This document shows positions 42,415-51,257 of a stretch of 64,000 nt of DNA, piece after piece. The position numbers and the translations under genes are program-made. This stretch comes from Candidatus Nitrosymbiomonas proteolyticus. GTDB taxonomy: Bacteria > Armatimonadota > Fimbriimonadia > Fimbriimonadales > Fimbriimonadaceae. The notes beneath the pieces were generated by a model. That model had not been told where the DNA came from. It made no database searches and saw only the letters and a program-made list of their open reading frames with translations. Numbering within the stretch: the stretch's first letter is position 1; each line of letters starts with the position of its first letter. The stretch is taken from positions 2,250,472-2,314,471 of the forward strand of contig AP021858.1 of assembly GCA_017347465.1 (NCBI GenBank), in the 5' to 3' direction.

Positions 42415-42747
42415 TTAGGAAGCGGGCGTCGAGGACACGTCTTTGCTGATGTGAGCCTCGCGGGTGGCGATGACGCCCTGCAACTCCCGGCGTCGCCTTC
42501 GGGTCAACAGCGCCTCGCGGGCCGCTTCCAGATGATAAAGCGCGGTCGCGTTCTCCTCACACGCCAAATCACGGCCTTGAAAATCCAGAAGGCGCTGGAC
42601 GAGTACCTCGATCACGTCCTCGATCCGACACCCATTGAGGCCGACCTGCGCAGGAGGGCCGTGCTGAAAGACAATCTTGATAAAGGGCTGGTCGACCAGC
42701 GCATCGCTGCCGTCCATGCTCCTGAACTTTTCCATATTCTCACTCAT
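42415..42747 (-). CDS. Acb2/Tad1 hairpin-domain-like protein
   Basis: 110 aa from the ATG at 42747. The core reads IVFQHGPPAQVGLNGCRIED, then VIEVLVQRLLDFQGRDLACE, then ENATALYHLEAAREALLTRR and RRRELQGVIATREAH. This follows the order G-P-x-x-E/Q-V-G-x-N-G-C, two helices with F-Q-x-G-x-x-x-C-x-E-N-A-x-A-L, and the R-R-x-R-E-x-x-G-V tail of phage anti-CBASS 2 (Acb2) and related Tad1-type hairpin proteins, which sequester cyclic nucleotides. Here it sits alone on the chromosome, with no phage genes and no CBASS or Thoeris genes beside it. Ligand binding is inference. A Glu replaces the common Arg before ENA. Confidence 0.72.
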   Translation of the reverse strand: MSENMEKFRSMDGSDALVDQPFIKIVFQHGPPAQVGLNGCRIEDVIEVLVQRLLDFQGRDLACEENATALYHLEAAREALLTRRRRRELQGVIATREAHISKDVSSTPAS

Positions 42748-42824
42748 AACTAGGTACCCCCTACGTGTCGGTGTGCCGGCCCTCGACCTTGCTCAGTGTA
42801 CCTGCTCACCCTGGAATCCCCGGC

Positions 42825-44285
42825 TCAGCACAACTGAAACTCAGGCGAGGCAAACAGCACACGGCAAACCGTCGCGAAGAGACCCGCCGCCCGGTCTTTT
42901 TCGTCCAAAGCGCTCGGGCCTCCTGCTCGGGCGCACGCTTCCAACAGCGTGTCGCGGGAACGTGGCGACACCTCGGCGTCGAACACCTCCGCCAGCGCAT
43001 CGACGATCTCACCGGCTGACTTGGGCGCAAACTCCGTCTTGAGTCTTTGCGCCAAATACACCGCAATGGGTCGGTTCGGATCGTCGCCCCAGAACAGAAT
43101 GTCCGCATGCTGAATGCGCAGCTTCATATTGTTAGACGTCAGCCAGTTCTCTCCCCATTCCCATCCGCCCACGTCCGGCGGAAAATGAGGAAGGAACCCT
43201 TGGCCGTTCATCAGGAACGAGAGGCCGTCCGCCGCTCCTCGGACCTCCTTGCGCAACGACTGGAAGGGGTCCGTCGGCTGGCCCCGCAGCGCGAGCAACA
43301 CTTCGGAAAGCGCAAGCGAGCGGAACAGCCCCAACGTGAAGTCGATCGGGCTCTTAGGGCGGCCATGAACGCACTTTTCGCTCCAAAATTCGTCGGACGC
43401 GAGGATCGAGCGCAGTACCGGGCGGATCTGCATCCCTGAGCGTGTGAAAACGCCCGCGAGCCGCTCGACGACGCTGGGGTCGGGGTCCGGATAAGCGAAC
43501 CACTCCCACAGCTTGCGGACGATCGTTCGCGCCGTTTCCGGCCTTTCGGCTACGAGATCGAGAACCTCTTCCCCGCCGAACGGTCCCGTCTTCCCTAAGA
43601 TCGTCTTCGGCCCCTCATCATGAAATGCAGGTACGACGCAAAAGTTGAAGACCGAACGGCCCTTCCGCGCGGCCGCCTCCTGTTGCTTATAGAACTCCGA
43701 CTCGTCGCCCAGCCCACCAAAGTGAACCGACCACCCTGTGAACGCCCGCGCGACCTCAAAGATGTCTTTTTCGGTGTATCCGCCGCCCATCGTGAAGAGT
43801 TCGAGCAGCTCCCGCGCGAAGTTCTCGTTCGGGTGATCTTTGACGCTTTGGGCGTTGTCGAGCCAAAACATCATCGCCGGCTCACGGCAAACCCCTTTCA
43901 GCAAGTCGCGGAAGTTCCCGGCGGCGTGTTTTCGCAGGGTCTCTTGATAGAAGACCATCGCGGGCCCGTCGAAGACCTTCGCGCCGCTGACTGCAAAATG
44001 ATCGTGCCAGAAAAGCGTAAGCCTCTCTTGGAGTGGCCTGTGCGTCAACAAGAGCCGGAGGCCCCACCACGAAGCGAACCTGAACGGGTCGAACCCGAGC
44101 GCGCCTTCGCTATCTCGGGCGAACTCCCACGGGCTAACCGGGAACCTCTCGTCGACCTTCTCGTACTCAATCAGCCTCTCGATCGCCCCGTCCAACCCGA
44201 GCGGAAGATACGATTCGACCTCCCACTTCCCTGCTCCGAACCCGAACCGACGGAGCAGATGCTTGATCTTCGCGCGTTCATCCAT
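42825..44285 (-). CDS. DUF1800-family protein
   Basis: 486 aa without an obvious signal peptide. Motifs typical of DUF1800: HLLRRFGFGAG at the start, LTLFWHDHFAVS, DNAQSVKDHPNENFARELLELFTMG, and VGGWEWGENWLTSNNM near the end. The HPNENFARELLEL block is the family's strongest signature. The family is frequent in PVC and Armatimonadota-type bacteria and usually precedes a DUF1501 gene; none is here. Function unknown. Confidence 0.9.
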   Translation of the reverse strand: MDERAKIKHLLRRFGFGAGKWEVESYLPLGLDGAIERLIEYEKVDERFPVSPWEFARDSEGALGFDPFRFASWWGLRLLLTHRPLQERLTLFWHDHFAVSGAKVFDGPAMVFYQETLRKHAAGNFRDLLKGVCREPAMMFWLDNAQSVKDHPNENFARELLELFTMGGGYTEKDIFEVARAFTGWSVHFGGLGDESEFYKQQEAAARKGRSVFNFCVVPAFHDEGPKTILGKTGPFGGEEVLDLVAERPETARTIVRKLWEWFAYPDPDPSVVERLAGVFTRSGMQIRPVLRSILASDEFWSEKCVHGRPKSPIDFTLGLFRSLALSEVLLALRGQPTDPFQSLRKEVRGAADGLSFLMNGQGFLPHFPPDVGGWEWGENWLTSNNMKLRIQHADILFWGDDPNRPIAVYLAQRLKTEFAPKSAGEIVDALAEVFDAEVSPRSRDTLLEACARAGGPSALDEKDRAAGLFATVCRVLFASPEFQLC

Positions 44286-44363
44286 ACCGAAAGCCCCGCT
44301 CCTATTGTAAGCGATCCTTCGGCGATTGGACGAAAGCAGGACCGATGGCCCTTCTCGTCGGCT

Positions 44364-44933
44364 CTACATCACGCGGACCGTGCTCGTGGGGACTTCCAGT
44401 TCAAAGAGCACGGTTTCCGGGTCGGAGATCAACTCCACGCCCTCAGGAAGACTCAGTTGTGAGGCGACGACGCGCTCGCTAAGACCGAGCTTGGAGACGT
44501 CGACGGCGATCGAGTCGGGAACGCGGCTGACTCTGGCGCGGATTCGAACGTGCGACACGGGCTGCGCCAAGATGGCCGTACCCGCTCCGCTGGCCTTGGG
44601 CGTACCGCTTGAAACGATCGGAACGTGAACACGAATGGACTCTGCGTCGGCGACCTCGCGGAGGGTCAGCGTCTGGATGCCCTCCCCGCTCGGATTGCGG
44701 CGAACTTGCTGCACGATCACGTTCCGCACCTTCGGATCGTCTTTGATGTGGAGCTCAAAAAGCGCCACGCCACGGTTCTCGGAGAGAGCCCGTTTGAACT
44801 CGCTGAGGGGCGTTTGAATCTTGCTCTCGGCTTTCCCCTTTTCCACCAATTCCATCAACAGAACGGAGTCCCGATTCGAAAATCCCGGCAAGGTAGGCGA
44901 CTTCCCTGCGTATTCCGCGTGTAAAACTGTCAT
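44364..44933 (-). CDS. rplY: Ribosomal protein bL25 (CTC/TL5 type)
   Basis: 189 aa from the ATG at 44933, with GGAGG eight bases upstream. It has a long CTC-type C-terminal domain: LEVPTSTVRVM at the end and the HVPIVSSGTPKASGAG linker. The 5S-rRNA binding N-terminal strands (GVALFELHIKDDPKVRNVIVQQVRRNPSG) are clear. It is transcribed from a well-formed promoter at 44986-45014. In many bacteria it follows prs; here it is separate. Confidence 0.85.
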   Translation of the reverse strand: MTVLHAEYAGKSPTLPGFSNRDSVLLMELVEKGKAESKIQTPLSEFKRALSENRGVALFELHIKDDPKVRNVIVQQVRRNPSGEGIQTLTLREVADAESIRVHVPIVSSGTPKASGAGTAILAQPVSHVRIRARVSRVPDSIAVDVSKLGLSERVVASQLSLPEGVELISDPETVLFELEVPTSTVRVM

Positions 44934-44985
44934 AAAGATACCTCCGTTTGTGTAGTATTGACGGGAACCACTCCCCGCAGATTCC

Positions 44986-45014
44986 ATTATACCGAACTTC
45001 TCCGGAGATTGCAA
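44986..45014 (-). promoter_or_regulatory. Sigma-70-type promoter for bL25
   Basis: On the minus strand TTGCAA and a perfect TATAAT are separated by 17 bases. Predicted start near 44979 gives a ~45-base leader containing GGAGG. Confidence 0.8.
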
Positions 45015-45146
45015 GCCTGTTTCTTGCGATTGACTGCGAACCAGGGAGCGCGCTCGAATTGAAAACAACGGCTCCACGCCTTCGTTCGACGCCTTAGAAC
45101 TCGAGTGGGTACGGTCACTACTGGGCGATCCTCACGACGATATCTA

Positions 45147-46712
45147 ATGACCTACTTAGTTTCTCTTGATTGGGACAAGGAAGCGTTTACCGTCGGAGAA
45201 GGGGGTCTTTCGTCGAATCCGGAGATTCAGAGCGAAGTCTCGGCGGGAACTGGTGAGGAACTCCCCGCTCCGAGTATCCTTGAGGTTCCCTTGACCTCGC
45301 CGCATCTCCAAGGAGACTCGATTTCCCCCAGGCTCACGCACCGTGAGACGTTGCGGTTTTTCTCACCCCTTGCGTTCTCGTGGCTTTTCATGGCCATTGA
45401 GAGTCCGATCGCCCTTTCCGCGATCTCGCGTCTTCCCGATCCGTTGGTCAGCACCGCGGCGTTCTTCATGATGATGGGCATCGCGATCTGGATCGAGAGC
45501 CCTGTGATCGACTTGCTCTCGACCTCGGTGACCCTTGCCACAGATTCGAAGCGGTATGCGACGATCAGCAGGTTCGTTTGGGTGCTGATGGGGTTGGTAA
45601 CGCTGACTCACCTTACGGTCGTCGCGACCCCGCTGTACGGGTTCGTCAGCGGGAGCATCTTGAACCTCAGCCCAGAGGTTTCTGAGGCGACGCGATTGGG
45701 CCTACTGATTATGACGCCTTGGAGCGCCGTGATCGGCTGGCGAAGGTACTTGCAGGGCGTTCTCATTCGGTTCGGGCATACAAAGGCCGTCGGCCTGGGG
45801 ACCGCATCCCGATTAGTCACGATGACCACGGTCACCTACGGGTTGTTCTTTACCGTCGAGTTGCCGAGCATCGCGATCGTCGCGATCGGTCTCATCGCCA
45901 GCGTCGCCGCGGACGCTGCTTTCGCGCACTGGAGCAGCAGGCGTATCGTTCGGACGATGTTTGGGAAGGAGCGGAGGCCGAAGCGGTGGTTCAACTTGGG
46001 ATCGCGAAGGTCTGAGATCGTGCCCAGCGCGTTGGGCGTCGAGCCCGTCCCAGAAGACGCGCCTTTGAGCTTTCGCGAGTTGGCCGCTTTCCATACTCCG
46101 TTGACCCTGACGACGATGGTCATGTTGGTCGGCAGCCCGTTGATCGGCGCGTTCCTCTTTCGGACTGCGAGCCCGGTGTTGGCGACGGCGGGATGGCAGG
46201 TGGCGACGACGCTTTTGTTCTTGCTCCGGACGGTGCTGTTTGCCTTGCCCGAGGTCGTGATCGCCCTCTACGATCGGCCCGACGGGCCGCGCGTGTTGCG
46301 GTCGTTTTGCATGTGCGCGGGGGCGATCGCATCGGCCGTGCTGCTTCTGTTTTCGTTCACGGGCCTCGATTCGGTCTTCTTTGAGAGGGTGTTGGGCGCG
46401 GACCCAGCCAGTTCGCGCTTCGCTCATCTTTGCGTGCTGCTTTGCGCTTTGACGCCCCTCATCAACGCCGCGCAGTCATACTTTCGTGGCGAACTTACGA
46501 AGTGGAGACAAACCCGCGTTCGGCTCTGGGCCGTACTGATCGGGATGTTGGTTCTGGTGGCTTCGCTCCTAACCTGCCTTTCCCTCGGAGTCCGCGCAGA
46601 GTGGATGATCGCCACGAGCCTTACGCTGTCGATGGCCGCTGAAGCTGTGTTCCTGAGGCTCCGCGCCGCTGCCGTAGCTGCCTTGACCCCGCCGCCGGCT
46701 CCGGCCGCATGA
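45147..46712 (+). CDS. Polytopic membrane transporter, MATE/ANK-like
   Basis: 521 aa from the ATG at 45147; a GTG at 45105 is an alternative. A ~60-residue soluble N-terminus precedes about twelve helices beginning LRFFSPLAFSWLFMAIESPI. The pattern ESPIALSAISRLPDP, APLYGFVSG and RRYLQGVLIRFGHTKAVG in the first half, mirrored by FHTPLTLTTMVMLVGSPLIG and YFRGELTKWRQTRV in the second, suggests an internally duplicated MATE/flippase-type fold, similar to progressive-ankylosis-like bacterial proteins. Substrate unknown. Confidence 0.65.
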   Translation: MTYLVSLDWDKEAFTVGEGGLSSNPEIQSEVSAGTGEELPAPSILEVPLTSPHLQGDSISPRLTHRETLRFFSPLAFSWLFMAIESPIALSAISRLPDPLVSTAAFFMMMGIAIWIESPVIDLLSTSVTLATDSKRYATISRFVWVLMGLVTLTHLTVVATPLYGFVSGSILNLSPEVSEATRLGLLIMTPWSAVIGWRRYLQGVLIRFGHTKAVGLGTASRLVTMTTVTYGLFFTVELPSIAIVAIGLIASVAADAAFAHWSSRRIVRTMFGKERRPKRWFNLGSRRSEIVPSALGVEPVPEDAPLSFRELAAFHTPLTLTTMVMLVGSPLIGAFLFRTASPVLATAGWQVATTLLFLLRTVLFALPEVVIALYDRPDGPRVLRSFCMCAGAIASAVLLLFSFTGLDSVFFERVLGADPASSRFAHLCVLLCALTPLINAAQSYFRGELTKWRQTRVRLWAVLIGMLVLVASLLTCLSLGVRAEWMIATSLTLSMAAEAVFLRLRAAAVAALTPPPAPAA

Positions 46713-46751
46713 GAGGAGTCTGAGGCCTTGGAATCGAGTGGCTGCGATTAC

Positions 46752-46787
46752 GGAAAAGGCGCCGGGTCGATGGACCCGACGCCTTTC
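46752..46787. terminator. Bidirectional Rho-independent terminator
   Basis: AAAGGCG-CCGGGTC and GACCCG-ACGCCTTT pair over a GATG loop with one bulge. There is a T-run on plus and a matching A-run upstream, so it serves the convergent genes ending at 46712 and 46809. Confidence 0.8.
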
Positions 46788-46808
46788 CCTTCGATCCGCC
46801 GAAACGGA

Positions 46809-47372
46809 CTACTTGCTGTTGAACGGAATGCCCACCGAGACCTGGAAACCGACGTTGTCGGCTCCCGAAACCTTCGGATACATGTAGTAGCCGAGTTCGA
46901 TCTGGTAGTTCTGTCCGCTGTTGCTCTGGGGTTTCCAGACCAAGCCGACCATTCCGCCGAGAGCCCACTTGTCCTCGGTCGCGACTGCTGCCGAAGGAGA
47001 CTTGATCTCGGTGTTGTAGTAACCACCCTGAAGCTTCAAGGCGAAGTTCGAGGAGTTGCCACCGTTATTCAACGGGAACATCCAACCGTAGTGGACGCCC
47101 CAAGTGCGGCTATCGGTGTCGCTGTCTCCGCTCCCGAAGAGGGCGGCGACGCCAATGTACGAGGTAGCGTTCGACCCATTTCCGACCATGCCGAGGTTGT
47201 AGTCCACCCCGACGCCGAACATGTTGTCGAATCCTGCGTCCTTGTGATCGCCCGACGGGAACGCAATCCCGAGATTGAGCGTCCAGCTACCCTGCCCAGA
47301 TCCCTGGGCGGCAGTGGCGAACACAGAAGACACGGCCATCGTGGCCAGCGCAAGCGTAGCGATTGCTTTCAT
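46809..47372 (-). CDS. Small outer-membrane beta-barrel-type protein
   Basis: 187 aa with a signal peptide (AIATLALATMAVSSVFATA). The rest alternates hydrophobic and polar residues in strands (SWTLNLGIAFPSG, YIGVAALFGSG, WGVHYGWMFPL, FALKLQGGYYNTE, YQIELGYYMYP, VGFQVSVGIPF), consistent with an eight-stranded barrel. Typical end FQVSVGIPFNSK. Driven by the promoter at 47465-47493, with a leader of about 85 bases. Confidence 0.78.
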   Translation of the reverse strand: MKAIATLALATMAVSSVFATAAQGSGQGSWTLNLGIAFPSGDHKDAGFDNMFGVGVDYNLGMVGNGSNATSYIGVAALFGSGDSDTDSRTWGVHYGWMFPLNNGGNSSNFALKLQGGYYNTEIKSPSAAVATEDKWALGGMVGLVWKPQSNSGQNYQIELGYYMYPKVSGADNVGFQVSVGIPFNSK

Positions 47373-47464
47373 GTTTGCTAGAAGAACCTCCTGTTCTTAT
47401 CGTTTGCAGTCGGTTTTGCCTGGCGCTTTCCAAAGTTTCGCGCTCAAGACATACACCGCCTTGC

Positions 47465-47493
47465 AGTATACAGACGAACCACGTTGTTTGCAA
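47465..47493 (-). promoter_or_regulatory. Sigma-70-type promoter for the beta-barrel gene
   Basis: On the minus strand TTGCAA and TATACT are separated by exactly 17 bases. The -35 is identical to that of the bL25 promoter. Confidence 0.75.
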
Positions 47494-47605
47494 GATTCGC
47501 CCTTTGCAACTTGATTCGAAAGTCCCGGCTCCCCACTTGATCCCCTGTCACGTTGCTGGGCCATCCGAGAAGGACCCTCGAGGACCCATGACGAATGTGT
47601 AAGTC

Positions 47606-50461
47606 ATGCTCGCTCTCTATCTGGCCGCGTTCCTCGCTTCGTCTCGCGAACCTCTTCTGCCCCACGCGCAGACGCAGGCGGGAGTCGAGATCGACGCCGG
47701 CTACACGGCGAAGATTCGGGAGTACACGACCGAACCGTTCTTCCTGACGGAACTCGTGGACTACCTGCCTGCGAGCAAGTCCGTGCCGACGCCCGAAAAG
47801 GTCCTCGGATACGTGATCGGAACTCCCAAGGTCTTGACGTATTCGGCGGACTGCGCCCGGTATCTGCGGGCGCTCGAAGCTGCCTCACCGCGGGTACGCG
47901 TCGTGTCGATGGGGCGCAGCGAAGAGGGGCGCGAGATGGTCGTGGCGTTGATTTCAGACGAAGCCAACCTCCGGCGCCTCACGCGATTGCGGGAGATCAA
48001 CGCGACCTTGGGCGACCCGAGGAAGGTCACGTCCGACGCCCAAGCCGAAACTCTCATCGCCGAAGGAGTGCCCTTCTATTGGGCGACCGGAGGGATGCAC
48101 TCACCGGAAACGGGCCCTCCCGAAATGATCCTCGAACTCGCCTACCGCCTGGCGGTCGATGAGTCGTCGTTCATCCGCGAAATCCGAAAAAACTCCGTAG
48201 TCATGCTGACTCCCGTGCTCGAAGTCGATGGCAGGGACCGCGTCGTCGATTTGAATCGCTGGAGAAACGACAATCCGGGCCAGCAGCCTCCCCCTCTGGT
48301 CTACTGGGGCAAGTACGTGGCGCATGACAACAATCGAGACGCTGTCGTGCTCAGCTTGGAACTAAGCAAGGCCATCATGCGCGGGTGGTTCCAGTTCATG
48401 CCGCTGGTGTTCCACGACCTCCACGAGAGCGTGCCGTATCTCTACATCTCCACCGGAACGGGGCCCTACAACGCCTGGCTCGACCCCATCACGGTCAACG
48501 AGTGGCAGATGCTCGCCTACAACGAGATCAACGAGCTTACGAAGAGGGGTGTGCCGGGGGTCTGGACCCACGACTTTTTTGACGGATGGGCGCCCCACTA
48601 CGGCTTCTATGCCGCCAACGGACACAACGGAATCGGCCGGTTCTACGAGACGTTCGGGGGTGGATGGGCCGATACTGGAATTCGCTCGGTCGGGTCGCAA
48701 ACGCAGCGGGCCTGGTTCCGGCCGAATCCGCCCTTTCCCCAAGTGAGGTGGTCGCTCCGCAACAACACCAATCTGATGCAGAGCGGCCTGCTTCTCGGGC
48801 TCCACAAAGTGGCGACGGAAAAAAACCTCTTTCTGAGGAACTACTATCTAAAGGCAAAGCGGTCGGTCGCTAAGGCGAGAACGGAGGGCCCGGCAGCTTA
48901 TGTCCTTCGTCACGACCCCTCTAAGCCGGGGACCTCCCAAATGCTGCTTGCTCTGCTCCGGCGGCAGGGTATCGAGATCCACCGCCTCGCAGAGGGAGGC
49001 AAAACTTCCGACGGCGAGTTCGCGGCGGGAGACTTTGTGATTCGGATGGACCAGCCCTACAGCCGCATGGCGGACATGCTCCTCGACACTCAATACTACA
49101 ATCCCAACGACCCTCGGTCCTATGACGACACAGGTTGGACGCTGGGGCCGCAATTCAATCTCGAGGTGGTTCGTTGCAAAGACCTCGAAGTGCTCGATTG
49201 GAAAATGGCTCTTCTCCAAGAAGCTGAAGGGTCGACGCATGTCGAGGGCGATGGAGTCTTTGCGATACGCCCGACGGCGGACTTTTCGCTCGCGCAGCTC
49301 GTTTATTCGAACCCCAGGACGGAGTTCCGGATGCTCGACCGCCCGCTGAGTGGGGGCGAATCGACCTTCCCGGCAGGCTCGGTCTTTTTCTCCCCGCGAG
49401 GCGGACGGGTGGTAATCCCGGGACTTCCCGCGGAGGCTCTACCCACGGGGTCGGCGATGCCCGAGGGCACTCCCTTGCATGCCCCCCGAATCGCCTTAGT
49501 CCACACGTGGTCGAGCACGCAAGATGAAGGCTGGGCAAGGCTTGCCTTCGATCAAATGGGCATCCCCTACAGCTACATCTCGGTTCACGAAATCCGCGAC
49601 CGGCCCAACCTCCGCGAAAACTTCGACGTGGTGATCTTCCCGCAGACTCGCGGCACCGCCCAGTCGATCGTTAACGGGATCCGGAGCGAGAGCCCCATTC
49701 CTTGGCGCGCGACCGAACTCTATCCCAACCTGGGAGGACCCGACGAGTCTGACGACATCCGAGGGGGAATCGAACTGGAGGGCGTTTTGCACCTCAAGCG
49801 CTTCGTCGAGGAGGGCGGCCTCCTGATTACGATCGGCTCGACGTGCAGAATCCCGATCGACTACGGGTTAGTTACGGGCGTCACGGTGCAGGATCGCGGC
49901 ACCCTCAATGCGCCCGGCGGCGTTTACCTCGCTGAGAACGTCGCGCCGAACAGCCCCGCTTTGACCGGACTCGGAACCACGATGGGCGCATACTTCAACG
50001 CCAACAGTTGCGTGATTTTGAGTTTGGGCGGGGGCGGAGGAGGTCCGCGAAGTGGAGGAGGGCCGCAAGGACGGGCCAGCGGCCGAGGCTCCCTTACCGA
50101 CCCCGACGTGATCCAAGGAAGACCCCCTTATCGGCCTCAAACGGATCCGGGAGACGCGCAAGAAGGGCGCGCTTCTCGGGCGCTCGGCCCGGCTCCCAAG
50201 GTCCTGCTCCGCTTTGCAGATGCGCAGCGTCTCTTGATCAGCGGGATGATCGACGACGCAACTCAGCTCGAACGCCGCGCGTTAGTGGTGCAAAGCCCAT
50301 TGGGCCGAGGCAACATCTTGATGTTCGGCGGGAATCCGTTTTGGCGTTGCCAGACCGTCGGGAGTTATGGCGTCGTTTTGAACGCCGCGCTTAACTACTC
50401 CCGCCTGCGCCGCGACTTTGAGACGGCCCCGAGCCCACCCCAGCCCGCCGACGGAGGATAG
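47606..50461 (+). CDS. Large secreted M14-family zinc peptidase
   Basis: 951 aa. N-terminal hydrophobic signal (LALYLAAFLAS). Peptidase domain about 50-400: YSADCARYLRALEAASPRVRVVSMG, zinc ligands in GGMHSPETGPPEM (HxxE) and the His of LVFHDLHESVPYLY. The catalytic-region sequence FYETFGGGWADT follows. A second half (about 550-900) with HTWSSTQDEGWARLAFDQMGIPY and FDVVIFPQTRG looks like a Rossmann or GATase1-like module. A Gly-rich linker (about residues 812-830) is notable. Likely periplasmic. It pairs with the next gene 15 bases on. Confidence 0.88.
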   Translation: MLALYLAAFLASSREPLLPHAQTQAGVEIDAGYTAKIREYTTEPFFLTELVDYLPASKSVPTPEKVLGYVIGTPKVLTYSADCARYLRALEAASPRVRVVSMGRSEEGREMVVALISDEANLRRLTRLREINATLGDPRKVTSDAQAETLIAEGVPFYWATGGMHSPETGPPEMILELAYRLAVDESSFIREIRKNSVVMLTPVLEVDGRDRVVDLNRWRNDNPGQQPPPLVYWGKYVAHDNNRDAVVLSLELSKAIMRGWFQFMPLVFHDLHESVPYLYISTGTGPYNAWLDPITVNEWQMLAYNEINELTKRGVPGVWTHDFFDGWAPHYGFYAANGHNGIGRFYETFGGGWADTGIRSVGSQTQRAWFRPNPPFPQVRWSLRNNTNLMQSGLLLGLHKVATEKNLFLRNYYLKAKRSVAKARTEGPAAYVLRHDPSKPGTSQMLLALLRRQGIEIHRLAEGGKTSDGEFAAGDFVIRMDQPYSRMADMLLDTQYYNPNDPRSYDDTGWTLGPQFNLEVVRCKDLEVLDWKMALLQEAEGSTHVEGDGVFAIRPTADFSLAQLVYSNPRTEFRMLDRPLSGGESTFPAGSVFFSPRGGRVVIPGLPAEALPTGSAMPEGTPLHAPRIALVHTWSSTQDEGWARLAFDQMGIPYSYISVHEIRDRPNLRENFDVVIFPQTRGTAQSIVNGIRSESPIPWRATELYPNLGGPDESDDIRGGIELEGVLHLKRFVEEGGLLITIGSTCRIPIDYGLVTGVTVQDRGTLNAPGGVYLAENVAPNSPALTGLGTTMGAYFNANSCVILSLGGGGGGPRSGGGPQGRASGRGSLTDPDVIQGRPPYRPQTDPGDAQEGRASRALGPAPKVLLRFADAQRLLISGMIDDATQLERRALVVQSPLGRGNILMFGGNPFWRCQTVGSYGVVLNAALNYSRLRRDFETAPSPPQPADGG

Positions 50462-50476
50462 AACAGGAAGGGGGGA

Positions 50477-51184
50477 ATGAGCGAAGAACCTGAGACGCTA
50501 CCTGGAGAGTCGGCCCCCGAACCGAAACAGGGCATGAGCCTTGGAAAGAAGGTCTTGGTGCTGCTCGTCACCTTGGGCTCAATCGCCGCGGGAATCAACG
50601 CGGGAATCCAGGTCTACGAGTACCTCAAGCCGAAGTCCGACGTGCCTGAAGGCTGGACTCGGGTCGAGGCCATCGGAGCGGTTCAGATCGATCTTCCCCC
50701 TAACTGGGAACTCAAGGACAAGACCGCGCTCCAAGCGATGACCGCCGACACGCCGTTCGGTGTCGACTTTGAACGAATGTTCAAGGAGAACTTCCAGACT
50801 CAGTTTTTTGGGAAGGTGAGCTCGTCCAGCTACGATCCGACGGTGATCGGCTTTGTGGCGAAGGCGCCTGCATCGGACAGCCTCACGTTAGAGTCTCTGG
50901 AAGAGGCGGCCCAAAGGCACCCCGGCACGCTGGCAACCGAGGTCATTAAGCTCCCCGCGGGCCGGGCGCTGAGAAACGTGACTTCGCGTTACGAAGACAT
51001 GTCCGAGTACGGGCCCGATGCTCCGCCCATCGAAGTCGTCGCGGACCAAGTGTTCTTTGTCGAGCGCGGAACCATCTGGATGCTGGTGCTCTATACCGAG
51101 CGGCCCGACTACATGGACTTTGCCGACACGTTCCTCAAGATCGCGAAGTCCTTGCGCTTCACAAACGAGCCCGGAAAAGGCTGA
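50477..51184 (+). CDS. Membrane-anchored protein with soluble periplasmic domain
   Basis: 235 aa. One helix (KKVLVLLVTLGSIAAGINAGI, about 24-44) follows a Pro/Glu-rich N-terminus. The soluble part begins VPEGWTRVEAIGAVQIDLPPNWEL and contains RYEDMSEYGPD and ERGTIWMLVLYTE, ending FADTFLKIAKSLRF. This alpha-beta layout resembles LpqN/PsbP-type lipoproteins of unknown role. Probably co-transcribed with the M14 gene. Confidence 0.65.
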   Translation: MSEEPETLPGESAPEPKQGMSLGKKVLVLLVTLGSIAAGINAGIQVYEYLKPKSDVPEGWTRVEAIGAVQIDLPPNWELKDKTALQAMTADTPFGVDFERMFKENFQTQFFGKVSSSSYDPTVIGFVAKAPASDSLTLESLEEAAQRHPGTLATEVIKLPAGRALRNVTSRYEDMSEYGPDAPPIEVVADQVFFVERGTIWMLVLYTERPDYMDFADTFLKIAKSLRFTNEPGKG

Positions 51185-51257
51185 GACCGAAGGGTTCGGA
51201 CTTTAGTACTTCCGTGCCTTGACGAAGTCGTGTGGGCTGCGGGGTAGCATCGGCCTT

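Noticed and set aside
41374-44285. CBASS or Thoeris defence operon around the Acb2-like gene
   Set aside because: Neighbours are a beta-propeller protein and a DUF1800 protein; no cyclase, TIR, or effector motif is present.
50038-50100. GC-rich Gly-coding repeats in the M14 gene as a possible structured RNA
   Set aside because: Explained by the glycine-rich linker of the protein; similar runs occur in the DUF4139-like gene.
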